NCBI RefSeq assembly: GCF_034057115.1
Contig: NZ_CP139195.1
Span: 2,852,001-2,916,000 of the forward strand
Length of the DNA: 64,000 bases
Direction of reading: 5' to 3'
Origin: Pseudomonas sp. AN-1
GTDB taxonomy: Bacteria > Pseudomonadota > Gammaproteobacteria > Pseudomonadales > Pseudomonadaceae
Each line of letters begins with the position of its first letter. The stretch's first letter is position 1. The translations under genes and the position numbers were made by a program. Below the pieces are notes generated by a model. The model saw only the letters and a program-made list of their open reading frames with translations, had not been told where the DNA came from and did no database searches. This document shows positions 42,287 to 54,518 of the stretch, one piece after another.

Positions 42287-43099
42287 TCAGCTCTGGCAGC
42301 GCGGACAGTACACGCTGGCACGCTGGCCGAGCTTGACCTCGCGCAGGGTGGCGCCGCAGACCTTGCAGAATTCGCCGCCGCGGCCGTAGGCCAGCAGCGT
42401 CTGCTGGAAGTAGCCGGGCTTGCCGTCGCCGCCGACGAAATCGCGCAGGGTGGTGCCGCCGCAGTCGATGGCCTGGGCGAGGATGCGCTTGATCTCCTCG
42501 GCCAGCTTCAGGTAGCGCGCCCGCGAGATCGAGCCGGCCGCGCGCCGCGGGTCGATGCCGGCGGCGAACAGCGCCTCGGTCGCGTAGATGTTGCCGACGC
42601 CGACCACCACCGCGTTGTCCATGATGAACGGCTTGACCGCCACCTGCTTGCCGCGCGACAGCTGGTACAGGCGCTCGCCGTCGAACTCGTCGCCCAGCGG
42701 CTCCGGGCCGAGCTTGCGCAGCAGCTCGTGATTGAGCGGGTCGAGGCTCCACAGCAGCGCGCCGAAGCGCCGCGGGTCGGTGTAGCGCAGCGCCAGCCCC
42801 GAATCCAGCTCGATGTCGACGTGCTCGTGCCTGGCCGCCGGCAGGCCGGCCTCGATCAGGCGCAGGCTGCCGGACATGCCCAGGTGGCCGATCAGGGTGC
42901 CGCACTCGGCCTCGATCAGCAGGTACTTGGCGCGCCGGCCGACCCGCTCGATGCGCTGGCCGGACAGGCGCACGTCGAGATCCTCGGGGATCGGCCAGCG
43001 CAGGCGGCGCTCGCGGACGATCACGCGGGTCACGCGGTGGCCCTCCAGATGCGGGGCGATGCCGCGGCGGGTGGTTTCGACTTCGGGCAGTTCGGGCAT
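42287..43099 (-). CDS. mutM: Formamidopyrimidine-DNA glycosylase (Fpg/MutM)
   Basis: 270 residues from the ATG at 43097-43099, giving the invariant N-terminus PELPEVE after Met removal; the N-terminal Pro is the catalytic nucleophile and the next Glu assists. It excises 8-oxoguanine and ring-opened purines. The helix-two-turn-helix region includes [16 protein letters not shown]-terminal zinc finger [20 protein letters not shown] followed by a Cys pair is intact. It is divergent from the rlmI gene across 133 bp. Confidence 0.97.
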   Translation of the reverse strand: MPELPEVETTRRGIAPHLEGHRVTRVIVRERRLRWPIPEDLDVRLSGQRIERVGRRAKYLLIEAECGTLIGHLGMSGSLRLIEAGLPAARHEHVDIELDSGLALRYTDPRRFGALLWSLDPLNHELLRKLGPEPLGDEFDGERLYQLSRGKQVAVKPFIMDNAVVVGVGNIYATEALFAAGIDPRRAAGSISRARYLKLAEEIKRILAQAIDCGGTTLRDFVGGDGKPGYFQQTLLAYGRGGEFCKVCGATLREVKLGQRASVYCPRCQS

Positions 43100-43232
43100 G
43101 GCGGCTGACACGGGCAAAACAGGGGGCGCCAACATAGCAGGATTGCCGGCCCCGCTCACCCTCGCGCGCCCGCCGGCAGGCGCCTGAAGCCCTGCCTTCC
43201 GCTATACTCCGCGCTTTTTGCGAGAGTGCCCC

Positions 43233-44426
43233 ATGTCCCTGCCCAGCCTGCGACTGAAAGCCAACGCCGAGCGCCGCCTGCGCGCCGGCCACCTGTGGGT
43301 CTACAGCAACGAGGTGGACGTGGCGGCCACCCCGCTCAGCCTGTTCCAGCCGGGCGACCAGGCCATCCTCGAGATGGCGGGCGGCAAGCCGCTGGGCATA
43401 GTCGCGATCAGCCCGCAGAACCTGATCTGCGCCCGGCTGATCTCCCGCGACACCAAGCACGTGCTGGACAAGTCGCTGCTGGTGCACCGCATCAACGTCG
43501 CCCTGTCCCTGCGCGAGCGCCTGTTCGACGCGCCCTGCTACCGCCTGGTGTACGGCGACTCCGACCTGCTGCCGGGCCTGGTGGTCGACCGCTTCGGCGA
43601 CCACCTGGTGGTGCAGCTGGCCTCGGCGACCATGGAGCGCCACAAGGACGCCGTGGTCGAGGCGCTGGTGCAGGTGCTCAAGCCGGCCGGCATCCTGTTC
43701 AAGAACGACTCCAGCGCCCGCGACGCCGAGGGCCTGCAACGCTACGTGGAAACCGCCTTCGGCGTGATGCCGGAGTGGGTGGCCCTGGAGGAGAACGGCG
43801 TGAAGTTCGAGGCGCCGGTGCAGGGCGGCCAGAAGACCGGCTGGTTCTATGACCACCGCCTCAACCGCGCGCGCCTGGCGCCCTACGTCAAGGGCAAGCG
43901 CGTGCTCGACCTGTTCAGCTACGTCGGCGGCTGGGGCGTGCAGGCCGCGGTGTTCGGCGCCTCCGAGGTGATGTGCGTGGACGGCTCGGCGCTGGCGCTG
44001 GACGGCGTCGAGCGCAACGCCGCGCTGAACGGCGTGGGCGAGAAGATGGCCTGCGTCGAGGGCGACGTGTTCGAGGCGCTCAAGGAGCTGAAGGCCGCCG
44101 AGGAGCGCTTCGACGTGATCGTCGCCGACCCGCCCGCCTTCATCAAGCGCAAGAAGGACCTCAAGAACGGCGAAGCCGCCTACCGCCGCCTCAACGAACA
44201 GGCCATGCGCCTGCTGAGCAAGGACGGCATCCTGGTCAGCGCCAGCTGCTCGATGCACCTGCCCGAGGACGACCTGCAGAACATCCTGCTCTCCAGCGCC
44301 CGTCACCTCGACCGCCACATCCAGCTGCTCGAGCGCGGCGGCCAGGGCCCGGACCACCCGGTGCACCCGGCGATCAACGAGACCCGCTACATCAAGAGCC
44401 TGACCTGCCGCATCCTGCCGAACTGA
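43233..44426 (+). CDS. rlmI: RlmI-type 23S rRNA (cytosine-C5)-methyltransferase
   Basis: 397 residues. An N-terminal PUA domain (about residues 1-75, with [14 protein letters not shown]) is followed by an RlmI-like middle and a class I SAM domain. SAM motif: [20 protein letters not shown] near residues 226-245. [11 protein letters not shown] near residue 293 and the catalytic Cys in SASCSMHL near residue 335 are present. The E. coli homologue makes m5C1962 in 23S rRNA. A TATACT box at 43203-43208 may be the promoter -10. Start at the ATG at 43233. Confidence 0.92.
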   Translation: MSLPSLRLKANAERRLRAGHLWVYSNEVDVAATPLSLFQPGDQAILEMAGGKPLGIVAISPQNLICARLISRDTKHVLDKSLLVHRINVALSLRERLFDAPCYRLVYGDSDLLPGLVVDRFGDHLVVQLASATMERHKDAVVEALVQVLKPAGILFKNDSSARDAEGLQRYVETAFGVMPEWVALEENGVKFEAPVQGGQKTGWFYDHRLNRARLAPYVKGKRVLDLFSYVGGWGVQAAVFGASEVMCVDGSALALDGVERNAALNGVGEKMACVEGDVFEALKELKAAEERFDVIVADPPAFIKRKKDLKNGEAAYRRLNEQAMRLLSKDGILVSASCSMHLPEDDLQNILLSSARHLDRHIQLLERGGQGPDHPVHPAINETRYIKSLTCRILPN

Positions 44427-44440
44427 GGCGGCATCCTTCT

Positions 44441-44494
44441 GGTGCGCACGGCGCACCCTACGCCCGGGCCTGCGTAGGGTGCGCCGCGCGCACC
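44441..44494. repeat. REP-like palindromic repeat, family A, inverted pair
   Basis: A copy of GGTGCGCACGGCGCACCCTA (44441-44463) is followed after 8 bp by the same sequence in reverse orientation (44472-44494). Together they can fold into one hairpin of about 23 bp. It starts 15 bp after the rlmI stop, so it may also act as a terminator before ilvD. Confidence 0.75.
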
Positions 44495-44574
44495 CCATCC
44501 GCCCCGCTGCACCCGCCCGCCAATCGCTGGTATTCTGGAAAGCTCAGTATCCGCCTGCATTCCGGGAACCCGCC

Positions 44575-46413
44575 ATGCCTGACTATCGCTCGAAAACCTC
44601 CACCTTCGGCCGCAACATGGCCGGCGCCCGCGCGCTGTGGCGCGCCACCGGGATGAAGGACGAGGACTTCAAGAAGCCGATCATCGCCGTCGCCAACTCC
44701 TTCACCCAGTTCGTGCCCGGCCACGTGCACCTGAAGGACCTCGGTCAGTTGGTCGCCCGCGAGATCGAGAAGGCCGGCGGCGTGGCCAAGGAATTCGACA
44801 CCATCGCCGTCGACGACGGCATCGCCATGGGCCACGACGGCATGCTCTACTCGCTGCCGAGCCGCGAGATCATCGCCGACTCCGTCGAGTACATGGTCAA
44901 CGCCCACTGCGCCGACGCCCTGGTGTGCATCTCCAACTGCGACAAGATCACCCCCGGCATGCTGATGGCCGCCCTGCGCCTGAACATCCCGGTGGTGTTC
45001 GTCTCCGGCGGGCCGATGGAAGCCGGCAAGACCAAGCTGGCCAGCCACGGCCTCGACCTGGTCGACGCCATGGTCGCCGCCGCCGACGACTCCTGCTCCG
45101 ACGAGACCGTCGCCGAGTACGAGCGCAGCGCCTGCCCGACCTGCGGCAGCTGCTCGGGCATGTTCACCGCCAACTCGATGAACTGCCTGACCGAGGCCCT
45201 CGGCCTGTCGCTGCCGGGCAACGGCACCACCCTGGCCACCCACAGCGATCGCGAGCAGCTGTTCCTGCGCGCCGGCCGCCTGATCGTCGAGCTGTGCCAG
45301 CGCTACTACGGCGAGGGCGACGAGTCGGTGCTGCCGCGCTCGATCGCCAGCTTCAAGGCGTTCGAGAACGCCATGACCCTGGACATCGCCATGGGCGGCT
45401 CGACCAACACCATCCTGCACCTCTTGGCCGCCGCCCAGGAGGCCGAGGTCGACTTCAACCTGCGCCACATCGACCAGCTGTCGCGTCGCGTGCCGCAGCT
45501 GTGCAAGGTCGCACCGAACATCCAGAAGTACCACATGGAGGACGTGCACCGCGCCGGCGGCATCATCAGCATCCTCGGCGAGCTGGCCCGCGGCGGCCTG
45601 CTGCACACCGACGTGCCGACCGTGCACAGCCCGACCATGGCCGACGCCATCGCCGCCTGGGACATCACCCAGACCGACGACGAGGCCGTGCACACCTTCT
45701 TCAAGGCGGGCCCGGCCGGCATCCCCAGCCAGACCGCGTTCAGCCAGAGCACCCGCTGGCCGAGCCTGGACACCGACCGCTTCGAGGGCTGCATCCGCAG
45801 CGTGGCGAACGCCTACTCCCAGGAAGGCGGCCTGGCCGTGCTGTACGGCAACATCGCCCTGGACGGCTGCGTGGTGAAGACCGCCGGCGTCGACGAGTCG
45901 ATCCACGTGTTCGAGGGCACCGCGCGCATCTACGAGAGCCAGGACGCCGCGGTGAAGGGCATCCTCGCCGACGAGGTGAAGCCGGGCGACATCGTGGTGA
46001 TCCGCTACGAAGGTCCGAAGGGCGGTCCGGGCATGCAGGAAATGCTCTACCCGACCAGCTACCTGAAGTCCAAGGGCCTGGGCAAGCAGTGCGCCCTGCT
46101 CACCGACGGCCGCTTCTCCGGCGGCACCTCAGGCCTGTCGATCGGCCACGTCTCGCCGGAAGCCGCCGCCGGCGGCGCCATCGGCCTGGTCGAGGAAGGC
46201 GACAAGATCCTCATCGACATCCCCAACCGCAGCATCAGCCTGCTGGTCGGCGACGACGAACTGAAGGCCCGCCGCCTGCACCAGGACCACAAGGGCTGGA
46301 AGCCGGCCGCGCCGCGCGCGCGCAAGGTCAGCACCGCGCTGAAGGCCTACGCCCTGCTCGCCACCAGCGCCGACAAGGGCGCGGTGCGCAACAAGGCGCT
46401 GCTGGAGGACTGA
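44575..46413 (+). CDS. ilvD: Dihydroxy-acid dehydratase
   Basis: 612 residues. It dehydrates dihydroxyisovalerate and dihydroxymethylvalerate in valine, leucine and isoleucine synthesis. Cluster-binding cysteines appear in [13 protein letters not shown] and [20 protein letters not shown]; the three-Cys pattern is that of the oxygen-sensitive [4Fe-4S] type. C-terminal [20 protein letters not shown] is diagnostic. It starts at the ATG at 44575. It ends before a strong terminator and marks the edge of a block matching one part of the P. aeruginosa chromosome. Confidence 0.97.
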   Translation: MPDYRSKTSTFGRNMAGARALWRATGMKDEDFKKPIIAVANSFTQFVPGHVHLKDLGQLVAREIEKAGGVAKEFDTIAVDDGIAMGHDGMLYSLPSREIIADSVEYMVNAHCADALVCISNCDKITPGMLMAALRLNIPVVFVSGGPMEAGKTKLASHGLDLVDAMVAAADDSCSDETVAEYERSACPTCGSCSGMFTANSMNCLTEALGLSLPGNGTTLATHSDREQLFLRAGRLIVELCQRYYGEGDESVLPRSIASFKAFENAMTLDIAMGGSTNTILHLLAAAQEAEVDFNLRHIDQLSRRVPQLCKVAPNIQKYHMEDVHRAGGIISILGELARGGLLHTDVPTVHSPTMADAIAAWDITQTDDEAVHTFFKAGPAGIPSQTAFSQSTRWPSLDTDRFEGCIRSVANAYSQEGGLAVLYGNIALDGCVVKTAGVDESIHVFEGTARIYESQDAAVKGILADEVKPGDIVVIRYEGPKGGPGMQEMLYPTSYLKSKGLGKQCALLTDGRFSGGTSGLSIGHVSPEAAAGGAIGLVEEGDKILIDIPNRSISLLVGDDELKARRLHQDHKGWKPAAPRARKVSTALKAYALLATSADKGAVRNKALLED

Positions 46414-46434
46414 GTCCGCCCCGGAGCCACGACG

Positions 46435-46457
46435 AACGCCCCGCCCTGCGGGGCGTT
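46435..46457. terminator. Terminator between ilvD and speA
   Basis: AACGCCCCGC-CCT-GCGGGGCGTT, a perfect 10-bp stem followed by CTTCTTT on the plus strand, lies between the converging ends of ilvD and speA. Confidence 0.85.
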
Positions 46458-46474
46458 CTTCTTTGCGTGCCCGC

Positions 46475-48385
<1,911 letters not shown>

Positions 48386-48466
48386 GCGCGGTTCTCCCTG
48401 TGCTGGCGACCGGCACACCGGCCGCGCTGGAAAGATGGCGCCCGCCGAGCGGGCGCGGGGCGGCGC

Positions 48467-48838
48467 TCAGCCGCCGGATTTCTTCGCCTTGAAGCCGCGC
48501 TTCTCCAGCTCGGCGATCAACAGCTCGACGTGCTCGCCCTGGATCTCGATCACCCCGTCCTTGAGGGCGCCGCCGGTGCCGCAGCGCTTCTTCAGTGCGC
48601 TGGCCAGCTCCTTGAGCGGCTCGCCGGCCAGCGGCACGCCGCTGATGGTGGTCACCGTCTTGCCGCCGCGCCCCTTGCTCTCGCGGCGCACCCGGGCGAT
48701 GCCGTCGCCGGCCGGGACCTGCGGCTGGCCGCAGATGCACCCGGCCACCGGCTGGCCGCAGTCCGGGCAGTGGCGGCCGGCGTCGGTGGAGTAGACCAGG
48801 CCGCCGAGGGCGGCGAAGGAGGACATCTTCTTGCTCAC
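48467..48838 (-). CDS. yciH: SUI1/YciH-type translation initiation factor homologue
   Basis: 123 residues. Resembles eukaryotic initiation factor eIF1/SUI1. A small Cys-rich patch at the front, HCPDCGQPVAGCICGQP, may bind zinc. The SUI1 core is KTVTTISGVPL then LKKRCGTGGALKDGVIEIQG near residues 82-101. The bacterial role is unsettled; E. coli YciH affects start-codon choice in some tests. It lies 10 bp after the DUF2333 gene and 81 bp before speA. Confidence 0.93.
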   Translation of the reverse strand: MSKKMSSFAALGGLVYSTDAGRHCPDCGQPVAGCICGQPQVPAGDGIARVRRESKGRGGKTVTTISGVPLAGEPLKELASALKKRCGTGGALKDGVIEIQGEHVELLIAELEKRGFKAKKSGG

Positions 48839-48848
48839 GCCCGCCCCC

Positions 48849-49898
48849 TCAACCCTGCTCGAGCAGCTGGCGCAGGTCGATGATCGCCGCGTTGGCGCGC
48901 GAGATGTAGTTGGCCATCACCAGCGAGTGGTTGGCCAGCACGCCGAAGCCGTCGCCGTTGAGCACCATCGGGCTCCACAGCGGCTCCTGCGCCGCCTCCA
49001 GCTCGCGGATGATCTGCCGCACGCTGACCGTGGCGTTCTTCTTGGCCAGCACGTCGGCGAAGTCGACCTCGATGGCGCGCAGGAAGTGCGACAGCGCCCA
49101 GGCCTGACCGCGCGCCTCGTAGAACACGTTGTCGATCTGCAGCCAGGGGGTCTTGACGATTTCCTCGCTGCCGGCGGGGATGGCGCCGCTGACGTCGGTG
49201 TTCAGGCGCATCTGGCCGACGCTGGCGGACAGCCGCTGCGACAACGAGCCGAGGCGGGTCTCGACGTCGGTCAGCCAGTTGCGCAGGTTGTCGGCGCGGG
49301 CATAGAACTGCGCCTGGGTCTGCGCCGGATCGGACAGGCGCTTCTGGAAGCGGGTCAGCGAACGGATGGCGTCGCGGTATTCCTGCTCGCTGGCCGGCAG
49401 TGCCCAGCTGTTGCTGTCGAAGTGCAGCTTCGGCTCGGCCTTGGCCAGGTCGGCATCCTCGGTGGACTGCGACTGCGAGCGGGCGAAGTCCTTGCGCAGG
49501 GCGCGGGCCAGGTCGCGCACCTGCACCAGCACGCCGTATTCCCAGTTGGGCATGTTGTCCAGCCACAGGCCGGGCGGCGCGACGTCGTTGGACAGGTAGC
49601 CGCCCGGCTTGTCGAGCAGCACGCCGGTCACGTTCTTCAGGGTCTCCACCGTGGTGAAGCCGGGCACCAGCTGTACCTGGGCCTTCTCCGCCGCGGCCTG
49701 TGCCTGCTGCTGCACCGGCAGCAGGTCGGGCTCGAGGCTCCAGTACCAGCCCACCACAAGGGCGCCGAGCAGGTAGACGCCGAGCACGCCGCCGACCGCG
49801 CGGCTGGCCCAGATGCCGCCGAAGTAGCTGCGCGCGCCCTCCACCGAATCGTCGACGCTGTCGCGCATGGCGCCGACCTTGTTCTTCCAGTCCAGCAT
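48849..49898 (-). CDS. DUF2333 family membrane-anchored protein
   Basis: 349 residues from the ATG at 49896-49898 with TAAGGA upstream; a reading to 50015 would add 39 residues overlapping the dsbD promoter region. It has a cytoplasmic N-terminus, one membrane segment near residues 32-50 (VGGVLGVYLLGALVVGWYW), then a long helical, probably periplasmic part. Motifs GGYLSNDVAPPGLWLDNMPN and DNVFYEARGQAWALSHFLRA are typical of DUF2333. Function unknown. Confidence 0.88.
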   Translation of the reverse strand: MLDWKNKVGAMRDSVDDSVEGARSYFGGIWASRAVGGVLGVYLLGALVVGWYWSLEPDLLPVQQQAQAAAEKAQVQLVPGFTTVETLKNVTGVLLDKPGGYLSNDVAPPGLWLDNMPNWEYGVLVQVRDLARALRKDFARSQSQSTEDADLAKAEPKLHFDSNSWALPASEQEYRDAIRSLTRFQKRLSDPAQTQAQFYARADNLRNWLTDVETRLGSLSQRLSASVGQMRLNTDVSGAIPAGSEEIVKTPWLQIDNVFYEARGQAWALSHFLRAIEVDFADVLAKKNATVSVRQIIRELEAAQEPLWSPMVLNGDGFGVLANHSLVMANYISRANAAIIDLRQLLEQG

Positions 49899-50079
49899 GG
49901 CTTGGTCCTTACTCCCCGAGAAACGATTTGCGCCGGCGACCCGCTCGCGGGGCCGCAGATTGCCTTGCACTATAAAGCATGGCCGCGCCGCACGTCGGCA
50001 GAAAAGCACGGCCATCTGCCGCAGTCCCGCCGCAGCCCCTTTCCGCTATCATGCCGGCGTCCCCGAACGAGAGACCGTG

Positions 50080-51900
50080 ATGCCTCGTCTGCTGCTCCTG
50101 CTCCTGCTGCTGTTCACCCTGCCCGCCAGCGCCGGCCTGTTCGACGCCCGCCCCGCCCCCGTGCCGGGCAGCGCGCCGCTGAGCGCACCGCTGAACAACA
50201 GCAGCGACTTCCTGCCGGTAGCCGAGGCCTTCCGCCTCAGTCTGGTGGAGGCCGATGACCGGCGGGTGAAGCTGCGCTTCGTCAATGCCGAGGGCTACTA
50301 CCTGTACCGCCACCGTTTCCAGTTCCGCAGCGAGCCGGACGGCCTGCTCGCCGGCGAGGCACGGTTGCCGGCGGGCCAGGCCAAGCACGACGAGTACTTC
50401 GGCGACGTCGAGGTGTACTACGGGGTGACCGACGTCGAGCTGCCGCTGGCCAATCCGTCCGGCCAGCCCTTCACCCTGCGCGTCACCTACCAGGGCTGCG
50501 CCGACCAGGGCCTGTGCTACCCGCCGGAAACCGCGACCCTGCAGATCGGCGGCGCAGCGAGCGCCGCCAGCGTGCCGGCGACCACCGCCGCTGCCGGTGT
50601 GGCTGCGGCGGGCGCCGCGCCGGCCGCCTGGAACTGGCGCGAGCTGGCGCTGTTCTTCCTCGCCGGCCTCGGCCTGACCTTCACCCCCTGCGTGCTGCCG
50701 ATGCTGCCGATCCTCTCCGGGGTGGTGCTGCGCGGCCAGGTCGGCGGCATGCGCGGGCTGGTGCTGTCGCTGGCCTACGTGCTGCCGATGGCCGCCTGCT
50801 TCGCCGTGCTCGGCGCACTGATGGGGCTGTTCGGCGCCGAGCTCAACCTGCAGGCGCGCCTGCAGTCGCCCTGGGTGCTGGCACCCTTCGCGCTGTTCTT
50901 CGCCGCCTTCGCGCTGGCCATGTTCGGCGTCTACGAGCTGCGCCTGCCGGCCTTCGTCCGCGAGCCGCTCGACCGCATGGCCGGCCACGCGCGCGGCGGC
51001 TCGATTCTCGGCGCGGCGCTGCTCGGCGTGTTCTCCAGCCTGCTGGTGTCGCCCTGTGTCTCCGCGCCGCTGGCCGGCGCCCTGCTGTACATCAGCGCCA
51101 GCGGCGACGCCCTCGGCGGCGGCCTCAAGCTGTTCGCCCTGGGCCTGGGCATGGGCGCGCCGCTGGTGCTGTTCGCCGTGGGCGGCGGTGCCCTGCTGCC
51201 GCGCTCGGGGGTGTGGATGACCAGCGTGCGCAACGCCTTCGGCGTGTTGCTGCTGGCCGTGGCGATCTGGCTGCTCGAGCGCGTGCTGCCGGGCCAGCTC
51301 AGCCTGGCGCTGTGGGGCCTGCTGGCCGGCGGCGTGGCGCTCAATCTCGGCGCCCTGGAGATGGTGCCCAAGACCCACCGCCAACGCGTCGCCCAGCTGT
51401 TCGGCCTGCTCCTGCTGGTCTACGCGCTGACCGCCTGGGTCGGCGCGCTGCGCGGCGAGAGCGACCCGCTGCGCCCGCTCGGTCGTCCGGCGCTGGCCCA
51501 GGTCGCTCCGGGGGCCGTCCCGGCCGCCCACGCCGACTGGCAGACCGTCAGCACGCCCGCCGAACTGGACGCCGCCTTCGCCGCGGCGAAAGCCGCCGGC
51601 CGGCCGCTGCTGCTCGACTGGTACGCCGACTGGTGCATCAGCTGCAAGGTGATCGAGCGCGAGGTACTCGAGGCGCCGCAGGTCGCCCCGCAGCTGGCCG
51701 CCTGGCAGCTGGTGCGCTTCGACATCACCGAAAGCCGCCCCGAGCAGCGCGCCCTGCTCGACCGCTACCGGCTGTTCGGCCCGCCGGCCATCCTGCTGTT
51801 CGCCGCCGACGGCAGCGAGTGGCAGGACCTGCGGGTGGTCGGCGAAATCGACGCCGCCGCCTTCGCCGCCCGTCTGGAACAGGCCGCAGCGCGCTTCTGA
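50080..51900 (+). CDS. dsbD: DsbD, thiol:disulfide interchange protein
   Basis: 606 residues. It passes reducing power from cytoplasmic thioredoxin to the periplasm. A signal peptide spans about 1-19. The N-terminal domain carries the Cys pair in YQGCADQGLCYPP near residue 142. The membrane domain (about 190-450) has the pair in TFTPCVLPML and LVSPCVSAPL. The C-terminal thioredoxin-like domain has WCISCK near residue 524. All six cysteines are intact. Start at the ATG at 50080 in frame with the whole protein. Followed 132 bp later by aroQ. Confidence 0.95.
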   Translation: MPRLLLLLLLLFTLPASAGLFDARPAPVPGSAPLSAPLNNSSDFLPVAEAFRLSLVEADDRRVKLRFVNAEGYYLYRHRFQFRSEPDGLLAGEARLPAGQAKHDEYFGDVEVYYGVTDVELPLANPSGQPFTLRVTYQGCADQGLCYPPETATLQIGGAASAASVPATTAAAGVAAAGAAPAAWNWRELALFFLAGLGLTFTPCVLPMLPILSGVVLRGQVGGMRGLVLSLAYVLPMAACFAVLGALMGLFGAELNLQARLQSPWVLAPFALFFAAFALAMFGVYELRLPAFVREPLDRMAGHARGGSILGAALLGVFSSLLVSPCVSAPLAGALLYISASGDALGGGLKLFALGLGMGAPLVLFAVGGGALLPRSGVWMTSVRNAFGVLLLAVAIWLLERVLPGQLSLALWGLLAGGVALNLGALEMVPKTHRQRVAQLFGLLLLVYALTAWVGALRGESDPLRPLGRPALAQVAPGAVPAAHADWQTVSTPAELDAAFAAAKAAGRPLLLDWYADWCISCKVIEREVLEAPQVAPQLAAWQLVRFDITESRPEQRALLDRYRLFGPPAILLFAADGSEWQDLRVVGEIDAAAFAARLEQAAARF

Positions 51901-52032
51901 CCGGCCGATTCCGGCCATCGTCAGCCATCTTGCGGCCATCTACGGCAAAAAACCGCGGCGCTGGACAGTCGCCCGGTTTTTCCGGCATATTCCCGCAACT
52001 TTTCTGCCCCCATCGCTGACAGGACTGCACGC

Positions 52033-52476
52033 ATGGCCACCTTCCTGGTGCTGCACGGCCCCAACCTGAACCTGCTGGGCACCCGCGAGCCGGGCGTCTA
52101 CGGCGCCACCACCCTCGCCGACATCGATGCCGACCTGGAGGCGCGCGCCCGCGCCGCCGGCCACCACCTGCTGCACCTGCAGAGCAACGCCGAGTACGAG
52201 CTGATCGAGCGCATCCATGCCGCGCGCGGCGAGGGCATCGACTTCATCATCATCAATCCGGCGGCTTTCACCCATACCAGCGTCGCATTGCGTGACGCAT
52301 TGCTGGCGGTGAGCATCCCATTCATCGAAGTTCACCTGTCGAACGTGCACAAACGTGAACCCTTCCGCCACCACTCCTACTTCTCGGACGTGGCGGTGGG
52401 GGTGATCTGCGGCCTCGGCGCCAGCGGCTACCGCCTGGCCCTCGAAGCCGCCATCGAACAACTGCAACGACCCTGA
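52033..52476 (+). CDS. aroQ: Type II 3-dehydroquinate dehydratase
   Basis: 147 residues. Third step of the shikimate pathway, trans-dehydration through an enolate. The N-terminal motif [18 protein letters not shown] contains the catalytic Tyr and flexible-lid Arg. [18 protein letters not shown] supplies the substrate Asn, and [20 protein letters not shown] has the catalytic His region. It sits 22 bp before accB, as in many pseudomonads. Confidence 0.97.
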   Translation: MATFLVLHGPNLNLLGTREPGVYGATTLADIDADLEARARAAGHHLLHLQSNAEYELIERIHAARGEGIDFIIINPAAFTHTSVALRDALLAVSIPFIEVHLSNVHKREPFRHHSYFSDVAVGVICGLGASGYRLALEAAIEQLQRP

Positions 52477-52498
52477 CCACATTTCTGGAGTGCCCCTG

Positions 52499-52960
52499 AT
52501 GGACATTCGTAAAGTCAAGAAACTGATCGAGCTGCTGGAAGAGTCCGGTATCGACGAGCTGGAAATCTGCGAAGGCGAAGAGTCCGTGCGCATCAGCCGC
52601 CACAGCAACAAGCAGCCGCAGTACGCCGCCCAGCCGGTCTACGCCGCCGCTCCGGCCCCGGCTCCGGTCGCCGCCCCGGCGGCCGCTCCGGCCGCTGCCG
52701 CCGCTCCGGCCGCCCCGGCGCTGACCGGCAACGTGGTGCGCTCGCCGATGGTCGGCACCTTCTACCGCGCCTCCTCGCCGGACGCCAAGCCGTTCGTCGA
52801 AGTCGGCCAGAGCGTCAAGAAGGGCGACATCCTGTGCATCGTCGAAGCGATGAAGATGATGAACCACATCGAGGCCGAAGCCAGCGGCACCATCGGCCAG
52901 GTCCTGGTCGAGAACGGCCATCCGGTTGAATTCGACCAGCCGCTGTTCACCATCGTCTGA
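52499..52960 (+). CDS. accB: Biotin carboxyl carrier protein of acetyl-CoA carboxylase
   Basis: 153 residues from the ATG at 52499 (CTGGAG upstream). The N-terminal domain opens [17 protein letters not shown], then a flexible Ala/Pro-rich linker (about residues 40-75) and the biotinyl domain. Biotin is attached to the Lys in EAMKMMN near residue 119. It carries carboxyl groups from AccC to the transcarboxylase for malonyl-CoA. Only 17 bp separate it from accC, a standard accB-accC operon. Confidence 0.97.
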   Translation: MDIRKVKKLIELLEESGIDELEICEGEESVRISRHSNKQPQYAAQPVYAAAPAPAPVAAPAAAPAAAAAPAAPALTGNVVRSPMVGTFYRASSPDAKPFVEVGQSVKKGDILCIVEAMKMMNHIEAEASGTIGQVLVENGHPVEFDQPLFTIV

Positions 52961-52977
52961 CACGCGGAGTACCTGCG

Positions 52978-54327
52978 ATGTTGCAAAAAGTCCTGATTGC
53001 CAACCGCGGCGAGATCGCCCTGCGCGTCCTGCGCGCGTGCAAGGAACTGGGCATCAAGACCGTGGCGGTGCACTCGACTGCCGACCGCGATCTGATGCAT
53101 GTCTCGCTGGCCGATGAGTCCGTGTGCATCGGCCCGGCGGCTTCCGCCCAGTCCTACCTGAGCATCCCGGCGATCATCGCCGCCGCCGAGGTCACCGGTG
53201 CCGACGGCATCCACCCGGGCTACGGCTTCCTCGCCGAGAACGCCGACTTCGCCGAGCAGGTGGAGAAATCCGGCTTCACCTTCATCGGTCCGACCGCCGA
53301 CGTGATCCGCCTGATGGGCGACAAGGTCTCGGCCAAGAACGCCATGAAGAAGGCCGGCGTGCCGACCGTGCCGGGTTCCGACGGCCCGCTGCCGGAAGAC
53401 GAGCAGGAAGCACTGAAGATCGCCCGCGAAGTGGGCTATCCGGTGATCATCAAGGCCGCCGGCGGCGGCGGTGGTCGCGGCATGCGCGTGGTGCACAAGG
53501 AAGAGGACCTGATTGCCTCGGCCAAGCTGACCCGCACCGAGGCCGGCGCCGCCTTCGGCAACCCGATGGTTTACCTGGAGAAGTTCCTGGTCAACCCGCG
53601 CCACGTGGAGATCCAGGTGCTGGCCGACGGCCAGGGCAACGCCATCCACCTGGGCGACCGCGACTGCTCGCTGCAGCGCCGCCACCAGAAGGTGATCGAG
53701 GAAGCGCCCGCCCCGCTGATCGACGAGGACGCCCGCCGCAAGGTCCAGGCCCACTGCGTGCAGGCGTGCATCGACATCGGCTACCGCGGCGCCGGCACCT
53801 TCGAGTTCCTCTATGAAGACGGCAACTTCTACTTCATCGAGATGAACACCCGCGTGCAGGTCGAGCACCCGGTCACCGAGATGGTCACCGGCATCGACAT
53901 CGTCAAGGAGATGCTGCGCATCGGCGGCGGCGAGAAGCTGTCGATCAGGCAGGAAGACGTGGTGATCCGCGGTCACGCCATCGAGTGCCGGATCAACGCC
54001 GAAGACCCGCGCACCTTCATGCCGAGCCCCGGCAAGGTCAAGCACTACCATGCCCCGGGCGGCAACGGTGTGCGCGTCGACTCGCACCTGTACGACGGCT
54101 ACGCGGTACCGCCGTACTACGATTCGCTGATCGCCAAGCTGATCACCTTCGGCGCCAGCCGCGACGAAGCCATGGGCCGCATGCGCAACGCCCTGGACGA
54201 GCTGATCGTCGACGGCATCAAGACCAACGCCCCGCTGCACCGCGACCTGACCCGCGATGCCGGCTTCTGCAAGGGCGGCGTCAACATCCACTACCTGGAA
54301 AAGAAACTGGGTATGGACAAGCACTGA
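52978..54327 (+). CDS. accC: Biotin carboxylase subunit of acetyl-CoA carboxylase
   Basis: 449 residues. ATP-dependent carboxylation of biotin on AccB. N-terminal [20 protein letters not shown], then ATP-grasp with the Gly-rich loop [14 protein letters not shown] near residues 159-172 and [20 protein letters not shown] near residue 285. The biotin carboxylase C-terminal domain includes ECRINAEDP. Followed by a hairpin with a TTCG loop that ends the operon. Confidence 0.97.
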   Translation: MLQKVLIANRGEIALRVLRACKELGIKTVAVHSTADRDLMHVSLADESVCIGPAASAQSYLSIPAIIAAAEVTGADGIHPGYGFLAENADFAEQVEKSGFTFIGPTADVIRLMGDKVSAKNAMKKAGVPTVPGSDGPLPEDEQEALKIAREVGYPVIIKAAGGGGGRGMRVVHKEEDLIASAKLTRTEAGAAFGNPMVYLEKFLVNPRHVEIQVLADGQGNAIHLGDRDCSLQRRHQKVIEEAPAPLIDEDARRKVQAHCVQACIDIGYRGAGTFEFLYEDGNFYFIEMNTRVQVEHPVTEMVTGIDIVKEMLRIGGGEKLSIRQEDVVIRGHAIECRINAEDPRTFMPSPGKVKHYHAPGGNGVRVDSHLYDGYAVPPYYDSLIAKLITFGASRDEAMGRMRNALDELIVDGIKTNAPLHRDLTRDAGFCKGGVNIHYLEKKLGMDKH

Positions 54328-54348
54328 GCCCCGGCTCGGCGCTGAACC

Positions 54349-54376
54349 ACAGGGGCTGCCTTCGGGCGGCCCCTGT
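54349..54376 (+). terminator. Terminator after accC
   Basis: ACAGGGGCTGCC-TTCG-GGCGGCCCCTGT is a 12-bp stem with one T-G wobble and a TTCG tetraloop, followed by CGTTTG. It lies 21 bp after the accC stop. Confidence 0.8.
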
Positions 54377-54421
54377 CGTTTGCGCTTTCCGTAGCGCACC
54401 GTGACGGCGCCGTGGCCTGGC

Positions 54422-54443
54422 GGTGCGCACCGGCGCACCCTAC
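54422..54443. repeat. REP-like palindromic repeat, family A, copy 3
   Basis: GGTGCGCACCGGCGCACCCT, with one extra base in the loop compared with the copies at 20598 and 44441, lies in the 191-bp gap between accC and prmA. The rest of that gap holds the accC terminator and no gene. Confidence 0.7.
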
Positions 54444-54518
54444 CCCGCACTGGCCGCGCAACCGCCCCTCCAGTAAGCTTGCCCGCCTTTCCCGCCCATT
54501 CCCGAAGAGGCCTCCCCC

